A stretch of DNA of 64,000 bases, taken from contig CM047431.1 of the NCBI GenBank assembly GCA_026168455.1, forward strand, positions 56,102,539-56,166,538, read 5' to 3'. The notes under the pieces were generated by a model. That model had not been told where the DNA came from. It did no database searches and worked only from the letters and a program-made list of their open reading frames with translations. Of this stretch, positions 24,447 through 36,094 are shown piece after piece (within the stretch, counting starts at the first letter, position 1; each line of letters begins with the position of its first letter). This DNA is from Theocolax elegans (lineage: Eukaryota; Arthropoda; Insecta; Hymenoptera; Cerocephalidae). Both the position numbers and the translations under genes were made by a program.

Positions 24447-26884
24447 TTTTTCAAAAACGTTTAAAATGACTTATTTTCTGGACGTATAATATTTTATTGT
24501 ATTAACAAACAATTATTCATGGATTTACATTTTTCGCAATGGTGAAAATATGAGGGATTCTCGTGCATCGATCGTGCCTAAAAAGTATATTTATTGTTTT
24601 CTATACGCAGATTGTTTGTACGGTTGGAATAAAATATTTTTTTATTATATTAAACCCATTTTGTTAGATTGGGTAAACTATAAAAGACTAACAGTGAAAA
24701 AAAGTGACGGGTCATTTAGCAATTCAGTGTTTGGAACACGGGTGACAAGAAATAATGAATATTAAAGTTTAATAGACGGATCGAGAGTGTCAAAATTTAA
24801 TAAAAATTCAATTAGCCCCGCAGTGCGGAGTGAGCGGGTGTCGTAAAGTCAAATCTCCAAGAAAAAAAAAGATGGAAAAGAAAAATTCGATCATCGAAAA
24901 CTCAAAATCGCGTATTACCGTAATCGAAGAAAAAGTGACGGTCACGTTACGTCGTTTAAACTTTGTCCCCGTAGTCGTTTTACACGTGTACGGTACACGT
25001 ATACGCACAGGCAGACAACACAAGCACATGCACGGTTAGAAAAGCTCAGGCGCGTATATATATGGAGGTCGGTGGCGCGCGAAAACTGGGTCATCGTCTC
25101 CCGCGGGGTTGACAACCGACTCTCTTCCGGTACAGAAAACTCGTTTTCTCCGTCTCTCTCCCTGTCCCTCTCTCACTCTCTCTCTCTTCTCTCTCTCTCT
25201 CTCTCTCGCTTGGATGAAAGAAGAAAACCGAGAGGGAGAGAGCAAAAAAAAAAGGAAAGAAAAATTTTTATCTAGCAGTGCTTTTAGACTGGTGCTTTTC
25301 CTCGTGTATTATAGTATAGGGCGTATGGTATATAGCAGTTGGTGTACACCCACTATGTTGTCATTTCCTATAGAATTGATTGGTATCGCTTTTGAGTTTT
25401 ACTTTTCACTTTCGCTGCGGGCTTCTTGTTTAACGATTTTAGTTTATTGTTGGTTTACCTATATGTATTCCTTTTTTCTTTTGTTCGAGATATATAGGAT
25501 GTGTAAGGCTTTCTGTCATTGTATAGGTGCCAGCATTTTGCTTTTCTCATAATTTCGAGGGAGTAGTAACGTTATTGGTTTTATTTGCTTTGCTTTTTTC
25601 TTTTTTACTAATTTATTCTTCTGTCGCGGAAAATGCGTGTTATCCTTTGATTTTGCCGCGTTGGGCTACAGAAAATTATTATTTTATCGGTGTATATATA
25701 GATTAACTTAAATTAATTTAATTTGCATCGAGTTGACGAATTGTATATAAATATATACGATTAGGCGTTGATGTTGGTTGATATATAATCTTATAGTCTA
25801 ATCTACATTTAGTTCAGCTTTCGTGTTTTTGATTATTTACATTAAACTTCAGTTTAATCCGTTATTTTGAATCTATCACCTTTATTTTATTAATTCTAGT
25901 TACTATTAACGGAAGCTTATCTAAGTAATTTCCGATATGCTTGCGATATATTTTATTTTATTGTATATGATTGTTATTATATGTCCTTTTTAGAGAAAGA
26001 GAGAGAGAGAGAGATGAAAAACGTATTTGCAATAGGTATTGTTATTGTTGTTTTAAGGGATTATGAATTTTCTTATGTTATCATCTGAATCCTTTATCGA
26101 CTAAGATATATTGTCTGTAAATAAAGTAATATACCTTACATTAAAATTTATGTAAATTCTCGAGAACATTTTGTCTTTCATTATGATACAGTTTACAATT
26201 GTGCAAAGTTTCAAGATACATAGTACATCAAACGAGAATTATTGTTTTAAATATTCTAAAGAATCCGTACTGCTTTAAAAAAATTTAATATAATTAATCT
26301 CGTTAACGAGATGTTAAAGTCTGCTTTTAACGACCGAGTCAAATGAGAAGATAAACAATTATTTTAATTAAATAAATATGATTTTAAATTATTAGCAAAC
26401 TAAGATATCGTTGCTCATGTCATTTGAGTATTTACCTATCATTTTACTCAATATCAATGGATTTAAAAATGTCATTAAAGGGAAATTAAAGTCTTAATTT
26501 TCTGTCACAAATGTAAATCTCAAATTTCCTTCAGCAGCCATTTTTTTTAGCGCAGCGATATATTTGTATGAAATATAATACAGTGATAGTTAAAATACTG
26601 AAACAAAGATGTTGCCTTGGGTTTTTTTTATAACTTATAATCATATTTATTTAGCTACAGAACAATTTTTTGGTGACAATTATGTTGTAACGTTGGTATA
26701 ATTATGGACAGCGTTCCTTAAAGGGTTGCCGCACCTTCATTTAAAATACACACTTATCGACTAACTGATTTTTCAAATGTACCATTCAATTCGCATATTT
26801 GTTTAGTTGTACGAGTTAAGGCACATTCTTTAATATGCAAGAATTGTGCGCGTGCTAAAAAAAATCAGAAAAATGATACTCCCC
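19691..26884. other. Gene-free stretch with microsatellites
   Basis: No supportable gene. It holds a TA run (20219-20246), a CA run (24402-24443), a CT-rich tract (about 25138-25211) and a GA run (about 25999-26014). A locally GC-richer segment (about 24800-25140) combines palindrome-like CGTGTACGGTACACG with CpG-rich sequence and could be a promoter or non-coding first exon of an unknown transcript, but no defining motif was found. The 147-codon frame at 25109-25552 is built on the CT tract and is not credible. Confidence 0.45.
24402..24443. repeat. (CA)n microsatellite
   Basis: About 21 uninterrupted CA units, the longest dinucleotide array in the window. Confidence 0.97.
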
Positions 26885-26888
26885 TTAA

Positions 26889-27061
26889 GAGGATTTCGTA
26901 GTCTGTACAAAATTACACGCATACCGATATTATCGTACTTTTTCTTATGTACTTACAATTTTTGATATGATGCAATGACAACAATAATTATGTAAAAATC
27001 AAAAACAAATTTAAATACGAAAAATGCATTATAGAAATCTGTTATTAGCTACTACATCCCC
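26889..27061. mobile_element. TTAA-flanked MITE, 173 bp
   Basis: The ends GAGGATTTCGTAG and CTACTACATCCCC are imperfect inverted repeats, each bordered by TTAA (26885-26888 and 27062-27065). TTAA duplication is typical of piggyBac-type transposition. A similar terminus, ACTACATCCCC followed by TTAA, recurs at about 37277-37291. Confidence 0.6.
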
Positions 27062-27151
27062 TTAAAGCGTTTCAGTACAAAACATTAATTACTGTAAAAC
27101 TGGTTTTTCTCAATCGGTGTACATAACTAATTTATATCTAGTTTAACTATT

Positions 27152-27506
27152 TTTTAAATTAATATAGAATTTTGTCGGTCGTGCTGAGTTAACGTCTAAC
27201 GACTCTAAGAACTCCCAGTTGCTCGCTCGAAAAGGCACGACAATTCGCCGCGAATCAATCCCGAGGACAACATTATGAAGGCCACAAGCCGCCAGACATA
27301 AACCAAAAGAAGAAGCAAATAAAATACTAAGTTATAAAATTGAAATCATAATGTTGTCCTCGGGATTGATACGCGGCGAATTGTCGTGCCTTTTCGAGCG
27401 AGCAACTTGGAGTTCTTAGAGTCGTTAGACGTTAGCTCAGCAAGACCGACAAAATTCTATATTAATTTAAAAACTTTTGCCTGGGCGAGAAAAATTATAT
27501 TTTTAA
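27152..27506. mobile_element. Foldback element with 125-bp arms
   Basis: Left arm about 27152-27276 and right arm about 27347-27471 are near-perfect reverse complements (AATTTTGTCGGTC.., ..TCGGGATTGAT.., ..CATAATGTTGTCC) around a 70-bp loop. The arms are unusually GC-rich for this region and only lightly diverged, for example GTGCTGAGTTAACG versus TTGCTGAGCTAACG. A 13-bp direct repeat TAGTTTAACTATT occurs at 27139-27151 and 27507-27519 and could be a target duplication, although 34 bp on the right side has no partner on the left. No coding capacity. Confidence 0.7.
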
Positions 27507-27519
27507 TAGTTTAACTATT

Positions 27520-29286
27520 GTATTTACTTGTAGAGCCTCATAGGGTATTATACCCCAAGATTTTAAATAAAAAAAATCAATGAATCAATTGACTTAACGT
27601 AACAAATCATATATTGTATTGTATTATTCAATTACACGATACCGCGTAGGTTAATAAAATGTAATCGATATACTGTAAAAAAATTAGTATTTCTTTTCGT
27701 ATTAAAAAATGCATATATTAATAATAATAACAAAGAAAAAATGTTTTACAAAGTAGAATAACCATTAACTAGTTTCTAGAGCAACTTCCGCGAACTTCTC
27801 GTACCATAAATGTCACTCACGTTTTACCGAAGTTACGAAGGATATATATATATATATACGTTGTCGGTTAAGAGATGTCAACTTCATATTGCAGTTATGG
27901 CAAAACAAAGAAATCTGACCCTTATACAGGCTTTCCCTATATTTTCAGTTATCAATGTTACCGATCATTTTGCAACGCGCGTGTACGTACGCACACCTGA
28001 CTGTACATTCGAATAGATTATATTGACGTTTGTTTTACTTACTCGAAAGGAGTTGAACTCTTCAAAGAGGTTGATGAATGCTCTTCACAAATTCTTATAT
28101 ATATACTTGTTTCTTGCGGGAAAGGTACGGCAATTTTCAGGTGCTTTTAAAAAATCAGTAAGTAAGTAACGAACTAAGATGCCGCATCACTTTGAAATCA
28201 GACGCTGAGTGCCAACAATTACTTTCTTCCTTGTTCCTTCTTACTTTTTTTTTCTCGCAGTTGATATTTTCTTTCTTTTTTTTTCGTAATCCGCGGCTGT
28301 GCACTCTTTTCTGTCGGTGGTCGAGATGGAAAAGATAGAGGATCAGGTTTTTACAGGATGTGAAAAGTACATTGTTTTATGCTGTGTGTATTCAGACCAA
28401 ATCACAAAATTCTTATACATTTTCTTCTTAACCTAAGTGTATAGAAACCGTCCAGAGTTACTTTCGAAACTTTAAGCACACTTTTTTTAAAACAATCTAA
28501 TAGACTGAGATAATGAAATTATTTTTTAAGCATAAACTAGATATTTTTTTAAAGTCGGTAGACAATGTCGATATAAATCTAAACATAAAAAATGGACAAA
28601 AATGATAAATACAAGCTGCGCGATCGTTTTTCGAAATTAATTATAATTATAAATTTCTTATAGAAAGGCCTGTAATTTTTTAAAAGGCCACACTCTAGGA
28701 AATTCTACCAACCATAGCGGACGAAGAGTTAAATAAGCATTCTTTATTTTAAAATCAAGTTTTGGTTCGGATAGAACGTTAAATATATTCTACACATATA
28801 TACATATCACTGAACGTTAAATTCATTGTTGTTTTTTTTTGTATTAAAATTTCGAAATATATTGTTGCATTTGAAAAGGATAGGAGCGAGCTATAAAAAA
28901 CGTAAAAAGGTGGACGACTTTGACAGCGCTTAGAATTGTCTGGTTTTCGTTTCTCTGGGCACCCGATTCCTTCTCACAAGCAACTCTAATCGTGACTATG
29001 TACGTGACAATATTTAACGGATAGCTTATATTTATACATTTATTCTTCCTTATTGTTGTTAATAATTTAAAATTAAAATAGTATTATACTAAACTTTTAT
29101 ACAATATAGTTTATAGTTTATCTGTGTGTAACGTAAATTTTTTTTATCAATTATGTCACTGTGTAGCATGAATTTTCAGCGAGATTATCAGCACAATATT
29201 TTTGTCATATAGTGTATATAAAGAAACAGTTTTCATCCGGTAGGTTAAAATTTTAACAGTGACGATTGAACAGTGTTTTAATCTAA
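27520..29286. other. Gene-free AT-rich stretch
   Basis: No gene or clear mobile element seen. The 68-codon frame at 27810-28016 starts near a TA run and has no recognisable domain. Confidence 0.45.
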
Positions 29287-29438
29287 GGTCGGTTAGAGCG
29301 TTGGGCTCAAACCTGGAGGTCCCAGGTTCGATTCCCGACCCCGGTGTGTCTTTTCAATGTGTATTTTCAACAAGTGTTTTCTTCACAAAGACATCGTATG
29401 ACTTTTGATCGTTTGATTTGGGAGCATAAAAAGATGTT
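29287..29438 (+). mobile_element. tRNA-derived SINE copy
   Basis: Contains GGTCGGTTAGAGCGTTGGGC (A-box side), GGAGGTCCCAGGTTCGATTC (B box) and the shared body with TTTTCAACAAGTG and AAAGACATCGTATGAC, ending at GGGAGCATAAAAAGAT. It lacks the first bases of the head and the A-rich tail. No clear target-site duplication. Confidence 0.8.
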
Positions 29439-30435
29439 AGATCTAGATTATATGTTAGAATAGATTTTAATCTTTATTTAAAGGGAACGGAATTTAAAAA
29501 TATTCCTACAAATTAAATGTATCTGCAAAATTATCGCAAATAATTAAAAAATTATTTAAAATACAGACAAATGTAAATAAACATTTTCAGTTTATTTTTT
29601 TAATTTTATGTCATTTAAATGGATTCTATTAAATTTCAGTCTGCTCGATTAATTGATTCCTGAGGTATACATATTGCCGTAAATGCATTCGGTTCAAAAA
29701 TCTTGGATACGAAATATCACAATTGTTTAAAACAGCTTTTACAAATACATAAATTTAATTAAAAGATAACAATAATACAACTTGTTTAAAATATAAATAT
29801 TTATTTTAAATAATTGCGTAAGAAAATATTAATTTATTTATCACAAATTATTTTTTATTAATTTAAGGCTGCGTGATATTTTTCTTTAATAATACGAGTT
29901 ATGCCCAATGTTTATACTAATTAATGAATCCGTTTTCATTAAGTTTTATGTATATATTATATATTATTAGTTGATACATTTCAATGACGAATTTATTATC
30001 TTTAAAAAATAAACGACACCAATAATTTACTCCATTATAAATGTACAATGAATTATCGGGTAAAAATAGGTGGCGTTGGCGTAATAAAAGTCGATTGATT
30101 CACTCATATAACACTCTTTCACATTCTTCATTAGCGTAATCAAAAGGAGGAAATCCATATACCGGCTTTTTTTTATTAGAGGAGACTTTGAGTAGTGAGA
30201 TTGATAATAAACCTAGGTGTGAATAGTGGTTTGATTGTGGCATAAGCATCGTTTTCTATTTCTAAAAATTGTTGAGAGTCCTCGGTTTCTTGAGAATGAT
30301 ACAAATTTTTATTATACCCCAAAAACAAATATATTTTAAGGTATAATCACGTTAATAAAAAAAAAGAAGAAAACACAATGGTATATGTTGATAATGATAA
30401 TACTTGTCTGTCACCCTCCATTTTTGATTTAAAAA
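29439..30435. other. Gene-free AT-rich stretch
   Basis: No gene, RNA or repeat structure that I can support. Confidence 0.4.
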
Positions 30436-31660
30436 AATTAAAATTTTCTTTTTCAATAGCTTGAGGGCCGCGTAGATCTTTTAGTTCAAATAAATGAAAA
30501 ACTTATTTATACGTTGTGTGCAACGTTTTTTAGCACAATTCGCTAGCCTCTTCATGCAAATTTAAATATTATCAATAAAAATAATTGTCCATTTTTTATT
30601 AAAAAGTTAAAAAGAATAATATAAAAATGATAAGCAAAATGATAAACATAGCAATATTTTTTATAAACCCAAAATGATATTAACATGCACAGAAAATTTC
30701 GATAAAATAACTCAAAAAAATATAATTTTATGACAAATCCCTTACTTTCGAAAAGCTTAATTTCAATTATAAAATTAGGGAAAGATGGGACAAAAACTTG
30801 AGACAAAAAAATATTTTGTATCATTTTAAATATAAAAATTGTCGAGTGTCATACATTTTTTTTTATTTTGTTTAATATCGGTATTTTTATGTTTTGAGAA
30901 GAAAGCACATGAGTGTCATACTATAGGGTGGTCGATATTTCCCGATTATTCCGTATCCTTGAAGTAACCCCCTAAAAGTTAATATACATAAAAAAAATAC
31001 TGTATTTCCGCACATTTTTGACTACATTTTAATATAATTAACATTTAATAGTAGCAACTTCAAATTGAAGATTTTAAAAAAATAGATGCTGTATTACGGT
31101 GCACAATTGCTCACGTTTATTTAAACCAAATTGTCTCTAGTCACTCGCGATTGTTTCCTTTTTATATACTAAATATAGCTTATTTCCCTCTTATAAGAAA
31201 TTAAAAATAAAAAATCTAATTATGATTTCAAACTGGTGATTACATTTCGTACTTGATGACACTGATTTGTATATAAATATACCGAGTAAAATTATTAAAA
31301 ATTATTGCAGTATAGTTATTGCACTATATGTTTTCTGGTAATTTTATAGTAAAATTAACTTTTATTTTCTCTGAGTGTTGGTGAAAATAATTGTACACAT
31401 TTAAGTAGGATGAGATTATTCTCGGATTAATAATATAATCAGTCGTTGTGTAGATTTTATAAAAATTTTGTATTGTTCGTTTTCAAACGAATTAATGTGT
31501 AATAGGTTATAATAGTAATATTTGTTTATATACCGTGAAGAAGTTGGCAAATTTTGCCAACAAAACGTTGCACGTAACATAATAATAGGTTATTTATTTA
31601 TTTAATATAAAAAACCTAGCTGGCCCTCAAAAATTGAAAAAGAAAAAGAAAATTTTTTAA
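30436..31660. mobile_element. Inverted pair of hammerhead-like repeat ends
   Basis: Segments 30436-30560 and 31530-31660 are inverted copies of one repeat. Both contain CTTGAGGGCC or GGCCCTCAA next to a Lys/A-rich TTTTCTTTTTCAAT word, and about 90 bp away a TGAAGA..stem..AAAACGTTGCAC motif. Between them lies 970 bp of AT-rich DNA without a credible gene; the 90-codon minus frame at 30552-30824 is low-complexity. A third copy lies at 56255-56360. It may be one element with long terminal inverted repeats or two separate insertions in opposite directions. Confidence 0.55.
31535..31570 (+). ncRNA. Hammerhead-ribozyme-like motif (degenerate)
   Basis: TGAAGA is followed by a perfect stem (GTTGGCAAA / TTTGCCAAC) and then AAAACGTTGC. 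The hammerhead core is CUGANGA, stem II, GAAA; here the first C and the G of GAAA are altered, so it is probably inactive. Related versions are at 30520-30555 (minus), 33297-33326 (plus) and 56321-56356 (minus). Confidence 0.35.
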
Positions 31661-33290
31661 ATATATGTTAATAGCTTATTTGAATATACAAAATTAATTA
31701 TATTTGGGTTGCGACGCGCATATTTACATTAATGTATTCATATGATTTCCCTCGAATTTGATTATACAATTCCTCAATTTACAATTAAATGTAAGATATT
31801 AAATTTTATACCTTTTGGTGCACGTATTTATATGTACATATATGTTATTATAATCAGCGTATCGAAATATACGTGGATATAAATTATATAAATATATTTT
31901 AAGAAAATATAGGCATTTAACATTTTTTATCAACGATGGAAAGTTTTATTTAAATATTTATTTTTGCAAGTTAATTACGTGCTTTAGGAGGGTTTAATAT
32001 GTAATTATACATTAAAGTTTTATATATTTTACAACGATTAATGGATTGTATATTTTCCAGAGAGAAAATTTGATGTTTACTCGGCGTAACTAAATTAAAA
32101 GTTTAATTACGGGTTTGAGCGTTTCAACTTGGAGAAATTACTTGGCGAAGTACAGTTTCAATTTTTCATCGTTTCGTGAATTTTTTAAAACGATTGTTCG
32201 TATAGCACGGTCGACGATGTATTTATACGATTATATATTGATATAGTATTATGTATAAAAGCATTGTGCACAATTACATGTAAACCGTTAGACCAAGTTT
32301 TATTATATATTTTATAAGATATATATGTATATTTTTTTTAGGTTCACTTTATTTGAAAATATTGAAAAATATTTTATTTTCGTCTTCAAATTTCATTCTG
32401 TATGCATCTTCTATATCGTTTAAGAATTTCGTTAAGCGTTTTAGTTCTGCAATTTAATTGAAATATTCTGATTTCCTGAAGATAGATCACTATGTGATTG
32501 CTTTTAAGTTACAGCATCATCGAAGATTTTTAATTGTTTATATTAATCGTTGCTCTGTTCTTTCAGAGAAGTTAAAATATCTAAAAATTAATATTAACGA
32601 ACGCTAGCAGAAGCGCTAATAATCAGTTTAGCAGCAGTATGGCTATAATGTGGGAAGAGGTTAGAAAAACAAGTTTAAATAAAGTGTTAAAGAAGTCTAA
32701 AACTATGATAGATATTTGAACTATTCGAACTCGTAAAACTAATACCAAATGTTTAAAAACTTAAAAATAATTATTATATAAAAAATAATAATTAACAAAA
32801 ATAATTGAAAGATATAATGAACTTAGAGCTACAGGCCCGCTATAACAAAGTATAATCTGGATAACTGGATAAGTTTAACATAATGATGGAAATAGAAAAA
32901 TGATTTAGTTGGTAGGTAGAGTACAAACCTCCAAATTCAAATATTCGAGATTCAATTCCCTTGGACTAATAAATTTTAAACAATTTAAATCTTAGTAATA
33001 ATAATTAAAATTTTAATAAATCAAAAGTCTGGCGTGCTCTTATACATTTCAAATTTCTCCAAGAAATCCTCTAGATTTTTTTTTCTATCTACTTTGTTTT
33101 CGTGTAAGCTATTACATAAGCATTTTTCTTAATATTTTCAAACATTATTTGACAATACATCTCAGATATTGAAAAAATTGGCATAATAAAAAGAAAGGAA
33201 ATTATAAAAAATACCTTATAATATAAACACTGTACTGTAATTTTTTTCATTATCCAAGATGTATTGTTTCATTTACGGTTAAATTTTCTG
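31661..33290. other. Gene-free AT-rich stretch
   Basis: No gene recognised. A degraded tRNA-like word (TTTAGTTGGTAGGTAGAGTA with GAGATTCAATTCCC) at about 32902-32963 may be an ancient tRNA-SINE head. Confidence 0.4.
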
Positions 33291-33296
33291 TGCAGT

Positions 33297-33326
33297 CTGA
33301 AGAAGATGGCATTGACCACCGAAACG
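33297..33326 (+). ncRNA. Hammerhead-ribozyme-like motif (best core match)
   Basis: CTGAAGA (33297-33303) fits CUGANGA. It is followed by a short imperfect stem (GATGG / CCACC) with a CATTGA loop, and then GAAAC (33321-33325) and GTTAC. This is the copy with the most intact core bases. No full element boundary was found around it. Confidence 0.35.
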
Positions 33327-33569
33327 TTACAAAAATAAAGAATGTGATAAAATTTTTACTTTTCCTCTTCATATTCTCTTTTGACTCGGGAAGATCGATA
33401 AATGCCTGCCAATAAATATTGGAATAACCGCCGAGTAATTAAATCAAGCCAACGACAGGAATGAATTAGAAACGCTCCTTAACACTGCGATTACACTTTT
33501 TTTTTAATCATTCCTCTAGTGGAAATTTATTCCCCCTTTTAACTAAAAATATGCATTTTGAATAATCAT

Positions 33570-33720
33570 AGGTATAAAATGTTGACAGTATCTTCTCAGC
33601 AATGAAACGCTTATTTAGTCTGCGTCCGTCTAATTTATTAGAATGGAAACAACTGTTTCATGGCACTTGTCAATTTATAATTTACTGTTTCCATCATTCT
33701 AAGGGTTGCTTACATGGATT
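33570..33720. mobile_element. Dispersed repeat, copy 2 (pair with 16625-16765)
   Basis: Shares GTTGACAGT, GCAATGAAACG, TTATTAGAATG and AACTGTTTCATG with the first copy in the same order and spacing. A second TTTCCATCATTCTAA near the right side inversely matches TTAGAATGGAAA, giving a foldback. Confidence 0.55.
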
Positions 33721-35838
33721 AAGTTGAAACCAAAAGAATAAGCTATATTAAAATGGGATTAATAATGTTTTCGGCAATTTTAATTTCGATATCAGAAAAT
33801 CAATGACATAATTAGTTTAGAGGAATTGTTCCTAAGACGAAAGCCACACGTAATTGAATTTAATAGTCAATTGACTGATTCGACTTGATAACCAATTTGA
33901 CTATTTTTAAAGAAATTAAATTCTACTAGGATGATTGTTGAATCACGTGTTTGATCTAAATTTTAATTTGTGTAATTAATTGCAATAAAATATCAGTACT
34001 TTATTTATATATTTATATAATTATCGAAATGATGATTCGTTACTTACAGACTCGAAAAAAAAGAACAAACAAACAGCGTGCAAACCGTAAAATCATGAGA
34101 AATTATAAAAGAGCATTGATTTATTTTTGTTCAGGTATAGTAATCATTTATCAGACTACACTTTTTTTCCTTACGAGTCCATCAGTTTATTAATATTTCG
34201 GTCTTCTGACACAGGGTTAATTTTTAAAAAAATGTATAAACCTGATAAGGCCTGATTTTCAACATGAGCGTGAGTCTATATATATTATACGTGTGAGCGC
34301 GAGGATGAGCTCCAAGATGGATCTATCCTTAACACCTCGATGTTGCTTCAGCCTAAGTACATAGAGCTAACGAGCTCAAACATCGACCTGGATGTTCCCG
34401 TCTCTCCATTTGGTTGGAATTCACTCAACCTCGTGAAAATACACATTATTCTTTACTCGTCATTCTTTCTTTCTTCTCCTAATTGTCTCCTTTAATTTTC
34501 CATACACACACACACACACACATATATATATATGTATATATAAAAGTTGAACCAACGATCGGTACAGTAATCGATGGAAAATTGGATTTTCCAAGTGTTG
34601 GAATGTTTTAACTGGATTGTAACGTACGATTACTTCATTTCGTTTCGGTTAGTTACTGGAACAAAGTTTCAGATAGAAACTTAATTTACCCCCGTGTCCC
34701 CCCTCCCCTACTGTTCGCGTGTACGCGCTGCTACTTTGGGAATTGGATTGTTTTGGCTTCGACCGTTCGAAATAGGAAAATTTTTTTTTTCTTTTAAACT
34801 TTACATTTCACTTTTAATTTGTAGAGTATATATATATATGTTTATTGAACCGGTGAAAATAGTTGGTTATCACATACGGGAGTAGATAATGATATATACG
34901 ATGCCGATATGTGTATTATATACAACTGGAAACGAAAACGCGATGAAAAAAAAAGAGTACGTTAATTAAGAAAATTATAAACGATCAAACGCGAGGACGA
35001 TCGAAATATACATAATTCGTAGAAAAGTAAAAACGAGAGAGAATCTCCCGTTGTTGGACAAAGAGGAAAGACACTCGACGTAAATCAAATTTCGAATCGT
35101 GACATCTTCAGGCTTTGGAAATTCCGTCAACTATAATTACATTGTATATGTATATATACGTATAGTCCACACACGTGCGCGCACACAGCCATACATACAC
35201 AGTGTGCGTCTCTCTCTTTCCATTATATCCTTCTCTCTCTCTCTCTCTAGGCGTGCTCTCTCGTTCGGTAGCGCACCAGCAGCACCACCACCGCACTAGC
35301 TACAGTCGCGAGCCATACGACCTGGGACTTTGAAGTGGAGGTCCGCTATATTTAGTAAGCGCCTAAATTCCCGCGCTCTATATATCTCTCGTACTCTATA
35401 CCTTTCGGCACCAGAGAAAGTGAAAGGGCCACGAAATCGACAAAAAAGATAAATAATCCTATGCGTACTTTTATTATGCGGATTTTATTATTCTCATTTA
35501 TTTTATATCGCGTATTCCGAATTCACTTTGTTTTTTTATATCACCGTCCATTCGACGAACTCTCGGGAGCCGGGATTATTTAATTTTCACTCCCGAGGAG
35601 GAAACACTTTATTTCTTTGATTCATATATTAGTTAATTAATTTATTAACCCGCCCCTCCCCCCCCCCTCTCTCTTTTTCTCTCTCTCTGTGCATAGGATA
35701 ATGAAATAACGAGCGCGAGTTTATACTTGAAGAACATTTTAAAAACCCGCGTGCTTAGAGTATATGCACCGGAATTTACTAATTTCTCGAGCTCTCGTCG
35801 TATTTTTTACGCACGATTAATTTTTCTGTGTGTAAATA
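33721..35838. other. Gene-free stretch with a candidate promoter patch
   Basis: No coding exon was recognised. A CA/TA run is at about 34504-34540. Around 35160-35345 a CT-rich tract passes into CpG-rich sequence (CTCTCGTTCGGTAGCGCACC and onwards) containing possible initiator-like sites; this would suit a transcription start for the downstream channel gene or another transcript, but there is no proof in the sequence. Confidence 0.3.
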
Positions 35839-36094
35839 CACGGGGATAAAATCGTTTGTAAAAATGTCAATATAGTCTCTAGTAAAGAAATTAAAGAATA
35901 ACCAACTTAGGAATATTACTATACTTTATATTAAAATTTACAAAACTTACATAGTAAATTTTATTATAAACTAAAGATATAGTCATATTTTTACTGGAAA
36001 CTATATAGTAATTTTCCTAGTTTGTCAGTCGCTATGTAACTTATTTACTAGACACTATATATTGTCAATTTAAAGCTAAACTTTTTCTCAGTGG
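35839..36094. mobile_element. TA-flanked MITE (CACGG../..CAGTG family)
   Basis: Left end CACGGGGATAAAATC after TA, right end ACTTTTTCTCAGTG. The interior words TAGTCTCTAGTAAAGAAAT, TTATATTAAAATTTAC and AGTTTGTCAGTC match the copies at 48926-49180 and 51005-51240. More diverged than those copies. Confidence 0.65.

Noticed and set aside
25109..25552. 147-codon open frame, longest in the window
   Set aside because: It is built on a CT microsatellite (runs of Ser and Leu) and an AT-rich tail, with no domain and no splice or promoter context. Composition explains its length.
27721..28020. Possible exon at the 68-codon frame 27810-28016
   Set aside because: Starts beside a TA repeat, no domain, and no convincing splice or initiation context.
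32902..32963. tRNA-like sequence
   Set aside because: Only fragments of the A and B boxes remain; no cloverleaf and no SINE body, so kept as a remark only.
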